Shown here piece after piece: positions 9,495 to 17,724 of a stretch of 64,000 bases of DNA. The stretch spans positions 62,001-126,000 of the forward strand of contig NZ_JAKRNK010000005.1 of assembly GCF_022346885.1 (NCBI RefSeq), given 5' to 3'. Made by a program: the position numbers and the translations under genes. Source of the stretch: Paenibacillus sp. ACRRX (GTDB lineage: Bacteria; Bacillota; Bacilli; Paenibacillales; Paenibacillaceae). How positions within the stretch are numbered: position 1 is the stretch's first letter; each line of letters begins with the position of its first letter. A model generated the notes under the pieces. It was not told where the DNA came from, ran no database searches, and saw nothing but the letters and a program-made list of their open reading frames with translations.

Positions 9495-10364
9495 ATGTAT
9501 CATAAGACAACCGGCTATCGAGTCTTCTCAGCATGTAATTATATCTTTCTCATTACGTTATCCGTCCTGTGCATATTACCGCTTATTCACCTTATGGCGG
9601 TGTCCTTTAGCGGACCTGCCCCGGCGAATGCGGGATTGATTACCTTTTGGCCAAAAGACTTTACGATTGAGGCGTATCAGAAGACATTTGACAACCCAAA
9701 CTTCTTAAACTCCATGTGGATCTCCGTCCAACGAACCGTTCTGGGCACGATTCTGAGCATGACGGTCACCACTTGTGCCGCCTATGCCCTCTCCAAGGAG
9801 AAGGTACTAGGAGGACGCAATGCCTATATGTGGTATTTCATATTTACGATGCTGTTTAGTGGTGGAATTATTCCGGGATACATTCTCATTACGAAGCTTG
9901 GCTTGATCAACACCTTGTGGGCGTTAATCTTACCGGGTCTAGTTGGTGTCTACAATATTATTCTTATGCTGAACTTTTTTCGCAACATTCCAAGAGAACT
10001 CGAAGAAGCTGCTGTCATTGACGGGGCCAATCACTTTCAGACCTTCCTGCGTGTGTATTTGCCTATATCGATGCCCTCTATTGCGACCATTACGTTGTTT
10101 ATTATCGTCGGTCATTGGAATTCCTATTTTGACGGCCTGATTTACATGCGCGAAGTAGAGAAGCTGCCCCTTGCCACGCTGCTGCAAACGATTGTGGTGC
10201 AAACCGACTTTACTAACATGGACCCGGAAACGGTTAAAAAGCTGTCCCAACGGACCGTAAAGTCGGCACAAATCTTTATTAGCCTTATTCCGATCTTGGC
10301 CATATATCCATTTTTGCAAAAATATTTTGTTCATGGGATCGTATTAGGTGCGGTGAAGGAGTAG
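9495..10364 (+). CDS. Sugar ABC transporter permease, LplC/YtcP type
   Basis: A 289-residue membrane protein with six predicted helices and the EAA loop EEAAVIDGANHFQTFLRVYLP. AGGGAGGAG lies just upstream of the ATG. It ends in the family-typical KYFVHGIVLGAVKE. It pairs with the permease before it. The binding protein and the regulators are on the opposite strand, so the locus is a divergent regulon rather than one operon. Confidence 0.9.
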   Translation: MYHKTTGYRVFSACNYIFLITLSVLCILPLIHLMAVSFSGPAPANAGLITFWPKDFTIEAYQKTFDNPNFLNSMWISVQRTVLGTILSMTVTTCAAYALSKEKVLGGRNAYMWYFIFTMLFSGGIIPGYILITKLGLINTLWALILPGLVGVYNIILMLNFFRNIPRELEEAAVIDGANHFQTFLRVYLPISMPSIATITLFIIVGHWNSYFDGLIYMREVEKLPLATLLQTIVVQTDFTNMDPETVKKLSQRTVKSAQIFISLIPILAIYPFLQKYFVHGIVLGAVKE

Positions 10365-10473
10365 ATTATGCTTTAAATTGGGTTCCTAATTTTTTAAGAC
10401 TCGTGACTTGTATCCAAGCTTAAATATATAAACCTCCATACAGTATTAGGAGCATAAGAAGGAGGTATGTTGA

Positions 10474-10908
10474 ATGGCTAGATTAGTGGACGAGGAAGTT
10501 TCCTTGAACTCCAGTGTTCTTGGAGAACTCGACATTCCAATTACGAAGACCCCCCAATTGTTTGGGACCCTTGGTCTGGATACTTCGAATACAGGCCCTA
10601 CTCTAAGAATTGAATTCGACTACACGTTAGAGTTCAGTTATGTTAAAAACAGCAGTGTTCTCATTAGTATTTATCGCGGTGAAGGTGCTGATGCCGTGCT
10701 GGTATTTCAGACCCAGCACAGCGGCGTGGCAGAGGATGACCATAAGTGTGCCATAAGAAGCGTTGCTTCAGCTAGCGGCGTGGATTACTTGCCCCCTAAC
10801 CCTGGTTTTCTCATTTATCAAGCATTTGTTTCCACGACGAATACAAAGTCCTCCAAGTTAAAACGTATCGGCCCTGAGAGCTTTGCTGCTAGAGCATACT
10901 CAGACTAG
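10474..10908 (+). CDS. Conserved-looking protein of unknown function, 144 residues
   Basis: I do not recognise the family. The ATG follows a strong AAGGAGG, and codon use is normal, so it is probably expressed. The protein has no signal peptide or membrane helix. It is rich in beta-prone segments (TLRIEFDYTLEFSYV, SSVLISIYRG, AVLVFQTQHSG), with several Ser/Thr/Asn stretches, which suggests a small all-beta domain. Spore-surface proteins of Bacillales can look like this, but that is a guess. It stands alone between the permease operon and tyrS and is followed by a hairpin. Confidence 0.65.
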   Translation: MARLVDEEVSLNSSVLGELDIPITKTPQLFGTLGLDTSNTGPTLRIEFDYTLEFSYVKNSSVLISIYRGEGADAVLVFQTQHSGVAEDDHKCAIRSVASASGVDYLPPNPGFLIYQAFVSTTNTKSSKLKRIGPESFAARAYSD

Positions 10909-10923
10909 TCACAGCGTCAACCA

Positions 10924-10961
10924 AGGCTCCCCTAGTTCTTTAAACTTGTGGGAGCCTCATT
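10924..10961 (+). terminator. Hairpin after the 144-residue protein gene
   Basis: AGGCTCCC (10924-10931) pairs with GGGAGCCT (10950-10957). The following T-tract is weak (CATTG), so termination may be partial. Confidence 0.5.
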
Positions 10962-11010
10962 GCCGTGGTTCACAGCTGGGCATGAACAGCAACCGTCAGT
11001 ACTTATAAGA

Positions 11011-11055
11011 AAAGGGACAGCCGCAGAGCCAAATCGGCTTTACAGCTGTCCCTTT
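11011..11055 (-). terminator. Terminator of tyrS
   Basis: AAAGGGACAGC (11011-11021) pairs over 11 bases with GCTGTCCCTTT (11045-11055). Read on the minus strand it is followed by TTTTCTT, 34 bases past the tyrS stop codon. Confidence 0.75.
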
Positions 11056-11088
11056 ACGTTATAATAGGTGCGTTCGGCGTGTAATAAG

Positions 11089-12348
11089 CTAGCTTAATCG
11101 GACCAAGCTGTAATTTTTCTTCCCTTTGCGAATAATAATAAATCGTCCATCAAAGGCAAGATCCTCACTCACATCCATGCCAACATCCTGAACCCGCTCT
11201 CCATTCATGGAGATGGCGCCTTTCGTAATATCTTCACGTGCCTGGCGTTTGGACGGTTCGATTCCTAACTCCACCAGCCAATCCACAATGTTCATCGTTT
11301 CTTTGGAAGCATGGAACGTCGGCATATCTTTAAAGCCCTGCTCAATCTCATCTGCTGTCAATGATTTGATATCCCCGCTAAACAATGCTTCCGTAATTTT
11401 CTTCGCTTGGATCAACAGTGCTTCCCCGTGGACAAACTTCGTCATTTCTTCTGCTAACACTTTCTGTGCTTCACGCTTATGAGGCTCTGTCTGCACTTTT
11501 TCTTCTAATTGGTCAATCGCTGTCTTATCGAGGAACGTAAAGAACTTCAAATATTTGATGACGTCTCGATCATCTGTATTCGCCCAGAATTGGTAGAATT
11601 CAAACGGTGTTGTTTTGTTGGCGTCGAGCCACACCGCTCCACCGGCAGTCTTGCCGAACTTCGTACCATCTGCTTTAAGCATCAATGGAATCGTTAAACC
11701 AAATACTTTAGCCTCTGATCCTTCTTTTCTACGAATCAAGTCCAGGCCGCTGGTGATGTTCCCCCATTGGTCAGAGCCACCAATCTGCAGTTGAACATCC
11801 TCATGCTTGTAAAGATGATGGAAGTCCATCGACTGCAAGATCTGGTAAGAGAACTCCGTAAAGGAGATACCACTATCCAAACGGCTCGCGACGATATCTT
11901 TTGCCAACATCGTATTCACGCTGAAGTTTTTGCCGTAGTCGCGCAAGAAATCAATTACGTTAAGCTGATGTGTCCAGTCGTAGTTGTTGACCATTTTTAA
12001 TTGATTGCTGCCGTCGATATCAAACAGTTTCTTCATCTGTGCTGTTAACGCGTCTACATTCGCCTGCACTTGTTCCATCGTCTGCAGTTGGCGTTCAGTC
12101 TGACGTCCGCTTGGGTCACCAATCGTTCCCGTCGCTCCGCCAATCAAGATTACCGGACAATGTCCTGCCAACTGGAAGCGTTTCATCATCATAAATGGGA
12201 TTAAATGTCCAATATGCATGCTATCACCCGTTGGATCTACACCGCAGTACAAGGAGATCTGCTTCTCCTGAACTAATTCGCGCAATCCTTCCGCGTCTGT
12301 TTGCTGGTTAATCGCTCCGCGCCATTCTAATTCCTCAATAATGTTCAT
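11089..12348 (-). CDS. tyrS: Tyrosyl-tRNA synthetase
   Basis: The product charges tRNA-Tyr with tyrosine in the cytoplasm. The HIGH signature is in DSMHIGHLIPFM and the KMSKS counterpart is KFGKT; the C-terminal S4-like RNA-binding domain is also present (SKRQAREDITKGAISMNG). I set the start at the ATG at 12348, which has AAGGAGTGG upstream and gives 419 residues, the usual length. The open frame extends 34 codons further upstream but runs into the leader. A T-box leader with a UAC specifier precedes the gene, so expression should rise when uncharged tRNA-Tyr accumulates. Confidence 0.95.
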   Translation of the reverse strand: MNIIEELEWRGAINQQTDAEGLRELVQEKQISLYCGVDPTGDSMHIGHLIPFMMMKRFQLAGHCPVILIGGATGTIGDPSGRQTERQLQTMEQVQANVDALTAQMKKLFDIDGSNQLKMVNNYDWTHQLNVIDFLRDYGKNFSVNTMLAKDIVASRLDSGISFTEFSYQILQSMDFHHLYKHEDVQLQIGGSDQWGNITSGLDLIRRKEGSEAKVFGLTIPLMLKADGTKFGKTAGGAVWLDANKTTPFEFYQFWANTDDRDVIKYLKFFTFLDKTAIDQLEEKVQTEPHKREAQKVLAEEMTKFVHGEALLIQAKKITEALFSGDIKSLTADEIEQGFKDMPTFHASKETMNIVDWLVELGIEPSKRQAREDITKGAISMNGERVQDVGMDVSEDLAFDGRFIIIRKGKKNYSLVRLS

Positions 12349-12448
12349 GACTTTCCACTCCTTAAATAAATAGATATCATTGCATTGATTCATGTCATTC
12401 ATGTCATTCGTGTCGTTCCATAGACCTGATAGGAACCGGTATAAACAC

Positions 12449-12690
12449 AAAAAAACGTCCCTTGTCTATTGTAGACATAGGGACGATTGATTAACCGTGT
12501 TACCACCCAGATTGCACCAACGACGCTTCTGACGCCATTCATGCCACTCTCGGCAAAATATCGATTGCCATTCCGCTTAGCATTACCCAAGATACTCCAG
12601 AGTGTAATTCGCAGGCTTGTGTGTGCTAGGTTCCATCAACCCCCAGCTTTCTGGCAACAGGGACAAAGCTGCTACTAATCTCCTTCAACG
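12449..12690 (-). promoter_or_regulatory. T-box riboswitch (tyrosine) upstream of tyrS
   Basis: Reading the minus strand, a stem I region (GGTTGATGGAACC) is followed by ATTACACTCTGGAG, in which UAC at 12606-12604 is the likely specifier codon for tyrosine. Further on comes the T-box sequence GGGTGGTAACACGG (12508-12495), then a terminator with arms AGGGACG/CGTCCCT type pairing (12456-12485) and seven T residues (12455-12449). Known T-boxes let uncharged tRNA stabilise the antiterminator. The left boundary of stem I is approximate. Confidence 0.9.
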
Positions 12691-12823
12691 TACATCGTTT
12701 ATTAGATTACAGACAGTATATTGAATTAAAATTTTTTTGTCAATCGAGATGGATTGGAGCACATTGATAATGCCTAAACTTCTTCCTAATCGAAATGCAG
12801 CCTCAACACCTCATGCACACAGA

Positions 12824-14017
12824 TCAATACGCTTTCATCAGTCGATTGACCTGCTCAGATCCAATAAACATAAGCACAATGTAAGTTATCACAAAATAAG
12901 GAAGAACTCCTGTTGTCGAATAACCAATGACCCAACCGAGCAGCGGCGGTAAAAAAGTGCTGCCGGTATACGCAACGGCCATTTGATAACCCATGATACC
13001 TGTGGACTGCTCTTTGCCGAATCGGGTCGGTGTCTCATGGAGCAGGCAAGGGTAAATAGGTGCACATCCGAGGCCAATCATAATGAAACCAACCAGGGAA
13101 AATGAAGTCGGCAGCGGTAATACGAGAAGAACGGTTCCGGCCAGTGCAATCATTTGTCCCGCACGGATTAGCACACGATTGCTGACTTTAAAGGTAACAA
13201 ATCCGGTTATCAGTCTGCCAACTGTGATACCCGCATAATACAAAGATACCCATTGTGCGGCTGTGGCGGCTGTGAGCTGTTTGGTGTTGACTAGAAAGCT
13301 GCCTCCCCACAAGCCAACAGTGGATTCAACGCCGCAATAGAGCAGGAAGGATGTGAGCGTTAACTTTACCCCCTTGATCTTTAACGGGTTTGTACGTGCC
13401 TTTTGCTCGTTAGCTCCCTCAGGAGCTGTGTCTCCCCCGTCATCGGTTCTTTCATCACGACTTTCAGGTGATACACGTTTCCAGAGCGGCAGTGTACAAA
13501 ACAACAGCACGACCAGTGCGAGCTGAATGATAAAAATAGTCGTATAACCGTCTCTCCACGATTGCCCTCTTGAAATATAAAAAGACATAATCATCGGGCC
13601 AATGGTAGCTCCAACGCCCCAGAAGCAGTGCAACCAGCTCATATGATGCGCCTTATAATGTGTCGCTACATAATTATTTAATCCTGCATCCACTGCCCCT
13701 GCTCCCAAGCCAAGAGGGATCGCGCATAGAAATAGCCAGATCAGCGAAGGCGCAATCGAGAACCCGAATAATGCCCCTGCTGTCAGCACACAACTTACAA
13801 AGGTTACTTTCCCTGTCCCAAAACGTTTAAGTACAGTTCCACTTGCCAAGCTGGATACGATCGTTCCGCCAGCTATAATCATATAGAGCATGCCAGCCGT
13901 CTCGATGGGTGCTCCGTAATCCATTCGCATGACCGGCCACGCCGCTCCTAACAATGAATCTGGTAAGCCTAAGCTAATAAAAGCCAAATAAATAATAACT
14001 AAGAATAGAGTTGCCAT
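12824..14017 (-). CDS. Major facilitator superfamily transporter, probable sugar permease
   Basis: A 397-residue protein with about 12 hydrophobic helices and the MFS loop 2-3 pattern SGTVLKRFGTGKVTF. The central loop is charged and variable (ESRDERTDDGGDTAPEG). The fold resembles the FucP-like sugar MFS group, with LHCFWGVGATIGP after helix 4. It begins 17 bases after a ROK-family gene on the same strand, so the regulator probably controls it in response to a sugar. The substrate is not deducible. Confidence 0.8.
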   Translation of the reverse strand: MATLFLVIIYLAFISLGLPDSLLGAAWPVMRMDYGAPIETAGMLYMIIAGGTIVSSLASGTVLKRFGTGKVTFVSCVLTAGALFGFSIAPSLIWLFLCAIPLGLGAGAVDAGLNNYVATHYKAHHMSWLHCFWGVGATIGPMIMSFYISRGQSWRDGYTTIFIIQLALVVLLFCTLPLWKRVSPESRDERTDDGGDTAPEGANEQKARTNPLKIKGVKLTLTSFLLYCGVESTVGLWGGSFLVNTKQLTAATAAQWVSLYYAGITVGRLITGFVTFKVSNRVLIRAGQMIALAGTVLLVLPLPTSFSLVGFIMIGLGCAPIYPCLLHETPTRFGKEQSTGIMGYQMAVAYTGSTFLPPLLGWVIGYSTTGVLPYFVITYIVLMFIGSEQVNRLMKAY

Positions 14018-14034
14018 GATGAAATTAACCGCCT

Positions 14035-15060
14035 TTATCGTTTCTGTTGCAGCACAAGACCAGATTCCAATGTATCTAGCGTCTGCACAATCATGCCGCT
14101 AAGATAGTCGGCTGCAAAATCCTCTGAGAGGAACATATGAGGCACCGCACTTTGAGGAAGCTGTGTACTGCATTGTTCTATAACTGCCTTGACATGCACC
14201 TGTTCAATTCTGTGCCCACACAGTACCACTAGGTCCGGATTAAGGACACTGGATACCGCAACCGTAAGCTTCGCAATTGCACTGCACCATGTGTCAAAAG
14301 TATTTGCCAGTGTCCAGTCTCCCCATGGGATGCCAAGCGGTATATTCGCGACTTCGCCAGCAAAATTGCCTTTCCCCTTATACAGCCTGCCATTCATAAA
14401 AATACCCGCCCCCGGTGGATACCGCTGTGGAAAATAGAAATAAACTACCGTCTGTTCCGGGGTTACGCGCATTCGATTGCTAAAGCCTATAACTGCTGCA
14501 TTCACGTCATTTTCAATGATAATGGGTCGATTATAACGGACGCGCAAATGTTCAGCGAGCGAGACGCCAAGTAAGGATTGATAATCAGACACAATCATCT
14601 TCCCCTCGTACTCTGCACCTGGCAAACCAAGGCCAATCGCCTGAATAGAAGGATAGGCAGCAAGTAGACGATCAATTATAGATTCTAATTGCGCCACATC
14701 CAGTTGATCGACGTCCACATCTGTCTCGTAGACAGGATCACCAGACAAATTAACCACCGTGCCATGTATTTGGATGCATCCGTCCCTTTCAAGGGGATAC
14801 AAGATGAGAGCCAATGCATAGTCCGAATGGTAGGCAAACAGCATAGCAGGCCTTCCGCCCGAGGAAGAGGAGAGGCCCGACTTCATTACTTCTCCTTGCT
14901 TGACAAGGGACTGCAGTACGGTATTAACCGTCACGACGCTTAAACCGGTTGCCAACGCAATTTCTTGCTTGGTGGCGGTTCCCTTGGCTTTTAACATTTG
15001 ACGAACGAGATTCATATTAATCTCTTTGATCACAAGTGCGTTTCCGCTAATTGGTTTCAT
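14035..15060 (-). CDS. ROK-family transcriptional regulator
   Basis: An N-terminal winged helix (ATKQEIALATGLSVVTVNTVL) is joined to a ROK sugar-kinase-like domain (IGLGLPGAEYEGKMIVS, then IIENDVNAAVIGFS). The canonical ROK zinc cluster CxCGxxGC is not visible, so the protein may lack that zinc site. The ATG at 15060 has GAGGTGTAGG upstream; the frame is open a further 41 codons upstream without a better start. XylR/NagC-type members repress sugar genes. It is likely cotranscribed with the MFS gene that follows. Confidence 0.85.
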   Translation of the reverse strand: MKPISGNALVIKEINMNLVRQMLKAKGTATKQEIALATGLSVVTVNTVLQSLVKQGEVMKSGLSSSSGGRPAMLFAYHSDYALALILYPLERDGCIQIHGTVVNLSGDPVYETDVDVDQLDVAQLESIIDRLLAAYPSIQAIGLGLPGAEYEGKMIVSDYQSLLGVSLAEHLRVRYNRPIIIENDVNAAVIGFSNRMRVTPEQTVVYFYFPQRYPPGAGIFMNGRLYKGKGNFAGEVANIPLGIPWGDWTLANTFDTWCSAIAKLTVAVSSVLNPDLVVLCGHRIEQVHVKAVIEQCSTQLPQSAVPHMFLSEDFAADYLSGMIVQTLDTLESGLVLQQKR

Positions 15061-15340
15061 CCTACACCTCAATGATAAAACACTTTTTAAAAGTATTTTA
15101 ATAAGTTTAGAACTAAAGTTACCACGTCTACACATACCTGTCAATCTCAACTTCGACTCCCCTAGGCCGCCATCATCAGACAAAAAATAAAAGCCGCTTT
15201 ATACTTAGCAGCTCTTATCCATTCAAGTCGACTCCCAATTATAATGTTTATCTGTACATTTGAACATTTCCTAAGCCATTTATCCTCCTATCCGCTCCTA
15301 CGTCTATAAAATATTAGCGTTATTACTTTTATTATTTAGA

Positions 15341-16633
15341 TCACTTATCCTTCAAGTCAACCCGTCGTGTACGAGACTTGGGAAAATAAAGGGCTACACT
15401 CGTCCCTACGCCAAATTGACTTTCCACCTTTAATTGCCCATCATGTTTCGTCATCACCTGCTGACAGTAACTAAGGCCAAGCCCAAAATGAGTAGACTTC
15501 TTTTTTGTTGTATAGAAGGGTTCTTGAATACGTGCAAGATCTGCTGGCAAGATGCCTGTTCCATTATCACGAAATTCGATCAGTGCTCCCTTCTTATACG
15601 TAGCAATACGGACTTGGAGCAGCCCCATATCAGGTTTCATAGCTTCAATTGCGTTAAAGCATAGGTTGACCATACAATCTTTCACGTAAATAGAATCACA
15701 ATGGACGATCAGCTTTTGCTGCTGTAAATCCGAGCACTTTACCATACTTACACGATGCTGCTCCGCATAAGGCTGGATTAACAATAACGCTTCGTCAACC
15801 AGCATATCCATCTCAACGGCTTCCTCATGCAATATGAGGTCGGAACTGAATTGACGTATTTTATTCACCATTTCTTGTACATGATTTGTGATCCGATACA
15901 GCTCGTCAACGGACTGTGATGCCGTATCATATGGGAGACCGCCTAGCGCTTTCTTCAATTGATCAGCCAAGTATTGAATTTTGTTCATCTCGTTCTTGAT
16001 AGAATGATTAACGATGGACGTAACCGATAAAGCGGCAGAAGCTTCCTTTGGGCCTATGGTCATACAGCCCTTCAGGTTTACCTCCTTCACCCCTCTTTCC
16101 ATCCACTGCCGACCAAAAATGACAAGCACGCTAAAGATCAGTCCAGCAGTTCCCCAATGAGATATCAGTACTCCCTGTCGGATAATTTGTACAAGAACCA
16201 ACGTATCATGCATGCTTCCTATGAACATAATAAAGAGCCCTGCAACAAACCATTTCCCATCCTTTGTCAAGCGTGCATATTCAACCAAGCTGCAGCTTAA
16301 AACATAACTAAGACCTCCCAGCACCATTATGACAAATATAAATATGACAATAGGCAGTCCAATGAGACCAAGAACATACAGGAACAGCAGCACTGTGCCA
16401 CAGACCGCGTACACCCGCCAGAGCCATCCTTTATACCGCAGCACCGAGCGGTCGAACATTTGATCCACGAATAAAAAAAAGACGACGGGTATCCCCATCA
16501 TATTGAGTAGAATCGGAAACGGTTTCAAGCTGAACCATACGATAAAAATACTGCTTAACGACCATTTAATACCTGTCATTGCGATCATGTAATTAGCAAG
16601 CGCACATAACAATAACATAAAATATAAATACAC
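15341..16633 (-). CDS. Sensor histidine kinase, main part (N-terminus in another frame)
   Basis: This frame encodes several membrane helices followed by a kinase core. The likely phosphorylated histidine is in IVNHSIKNEMNKI; the ATPase domain has VNLCFNAIEAM, FRDNGTGIL and HFGLGLSYCQQVM. There is no convincing start: the first candidate is a GTG without a ribosome binding site, and the open frame continues upstream as LFVFKQTRKQYVYLYF. That continues a membrane helix encoded by the frame at 16585-16875, across a nine-T tract (16665-16673). The two frames are best read as one gene, 15341-16875, interrupted by a one-base shift. Kinase activity depends on whether the shift is real. Confidence 0.75.
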   Translation of the reverse strand: MYLYFMLLLCALANYMIAMTGIKWSLSSIFIVWFSLKPFPILLNMMGIPVVFFLFVDQMFDRSVLRYKGWLWRVYAVCGTVLLFLYVLGLIGLPIVIFIFVIMVLGGLSYVLSCSLVEYARLTKDGKWFVAGLFIMFIGSMHDTLVLVQIIRQGVLISHWGTAGLIFSVLVIFGRQWMERGVKEVNLKGCMTIGPKEASAALSVTSIVNHSIKNEMNKIQYLADQLKKALGGLPYDTASQSVDELYRITNHVQEMVNKIRQFSSDLILHEEAVEMDMLVDEALLLIQPYAEQHRVSMVKCSDLQQQKLIVHCDSIYVKDCMVNLCFNAIEAMKPDMGLLQVRIATYKKGALIEFRDNGTGILPADLARIQEPFYTTKKKSTHFGLGLSYCQQVMTKHDGQLKVESQFGVGTSVALYFPKSRTRRVDLKDK

Positions 16634-16875
16634 ATATTGCTTTCTCGTTTGCTTAAATACAAATAAAAAAAAACAGCCAGGCTTACGTAAATGACAGCCA
16701 AGCCAAACTTGCTCAGATCTTGCCGAAGCAGGGCCTGCGCGGTAATTACAGAATGATCAGCGCTCATCCAATGAAAGTTCTCATAAGGGGGAGCACCCCG
16801 TAATAATAGAATCGGCAGAAGGAAAAGAAAGATAACTGTCAACAGAACTGCTCGTTTTGCGGCGATTTTGACCAA
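16585..16875 (-). CDS. N-terminal fragment of the sensor histidine kinase
   Basis: Starting from a TTG just after the response regulator stop, this frame encodes one membrane helix (LLTVIFLFLLPILLLRG), a short outside loop and most of a second helix (FGLAVIYVSLAVFF). After the nine-T tract it continues for only about 25 unconvincing residues. In the adjacent frame the helix continues naturally. I treat it as the 5' part of the kinase gene at 15341-16633. Confidence 0.6.
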   Translation of the reverse strand: MVKIAAKRAVLLTVIFLFLLPILLLRGAPPYENFHWMSADHSVITAQALLRQDLSKFGLAVIYVSLAVFFYLYLSKRESNMCIYILCYCYVRLLIT

Positions 16876-16878
16876 TTT

Positions 16879-17457
16879 CTAATCACTCAATGTCTTTGTT
16901 CTTTTTCTGCCGATACTTTTGATCTGGCTTTTCACCGTATCCAACGACTTATGGAGCATGGAGGCGATCTGATGGCTTTTGAATCCTTGCTCTTTCAAAT
17001 CATAGACTTCTCGCTCCGACCGCGACAAAAATCGTAATCTCCATTCAATCAACAGTACATCTGCACAGCAGCCATGTATCGACGAATGGCCAGCATGCGC
17101 AGCGCGAATCGCATCCACGATATCTGAATAATGCTCCTTGGTCACGTAATTAACAGCACCCATATCAAACGCGTCCAAAATGATATTGCGCTCATGATAA
17201 GAGGTCATCATAATGACCTTGCAGTCCGTCCGGCTCGTAATTTCCTGTGTGGCATAAAGGCCGTCACGTTGATTCGGGTTCAGTTCCACATCCATCAGAA
17301 CCACATCGATATCAGCATGAAGTGCTGCGTCAACTGCTTGTTCCTTCGTATCTGCTGTATAGGCTACCACGATGTCCGCTTCCTGATTCAGATCATGAAC
17401 GATATGCTTTATCCAGAACGGATCGTCTTCTACCAACAACACTTTAATTTTATTCAT
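16879..17457 (-). CDS. NarL/ComA-type response regulator
   Basis: The 192-residue protein has a receiver domain (VLLVEDDPFWIKH, phosphoacceptor in VVLMDVELNPNQ, switch lysine in NYVTKEHYSD) and a C-terminal LuxR-type helix-turn-helix (LSRSEREVYDLKEQGFKSH, then HKSLDTVKSQIKSIG). AGGAGG precedes the ATG. It lies immediately before the kinase and just downstream of the biosynthetic cluster on the same strand, which makes it a candidate cluster regulator. Its target is not shown by sequence alone. Confidence 0.88.
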   Translation of the reverse strand: MNKIKVLLVEDDPFWIKHIVHDLNQEADIVVAYTADTKEQAVDAALHADIDVVLMDVELNPNQRDGLYATQEITSRTDCKVIMMTSYHERNIILDAFDMGAVNYVTKEHYSDIVDAIRAAHAGHSSIHGCCADVLLIEWRLRFLSRSEREVYDLKEQGFKSHQIASMLHKSLDTVKSQIKSIGRKRTKTLSD

Positions 17458-17593
17458 AGAAAAACGACCTCCTTATGATAAGAAAATTGCTTTTCTCACT
17501 ACCTTTTCCACTTATTCGTTATGCCACAACGCATCGGATAACCGATTATACTTCACATCCTTTCGAGAGTGTATTTCACTACATGTCAGTTCC

Positions 17594-17671
17594 TTACGCT
17601 TCATGTTCATATGAAGGGATGGACTGGCCGTACACAATAAGCAAATACAAAACTGATCCTGTCCATGCCAT
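17594..17671 (-). CDS. Possible 25-residue peptide upstream of the two-component system
   Basis: An ATG at 17671 lies 7 bases after AGGAGG (17679-17684, within AGGAGGGG) and opens a 25-codon frame ending in TAA at 17594. The peptide begins MAWTGSVLYLLIVYGQ and ends SIPSYEHEA: a short hydrophobic stretch followed by a polar tail. Two other ATGs (17676 and 17666) sit in other frames but at poorer spacing. A small peptide gene next to a multi-helix kinase and a ComA-like regulator recalls pheromone systems, but no processing enzyme is nearby and chance cannot be excluded. Confidence 0.35.
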   Translation of the reverse strand: MAWTGSVLYLLIVYGQSIPSYEHEA

Positions 17672-17723
17672 ACCATCCCCTCCTGCTGCAATTATGTAAT
17701 ATTACAGCTTATGTTCATATGAA
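17603..17723. repeat. Two 13-bp copies of a palindromic element
   Basis: ATGTTCATATGAA occurs at 17603-17615 and again at 17711-17723; each contains the perfect palindrome TTCATATGAA. The copies are 108 bases apart in the gap between the aminotransferase gene and the response regulator gene. Paired palindromes here could be operators for the adjacent regulator. Confidence 0.45.
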
Positions 17724-17724
17724 T

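Noticed and set aside
12399..12590. 63-codon frame upstream of tyrS
   Set aside because: It lies within the T-box leader, including the T-box sequence and terminator.
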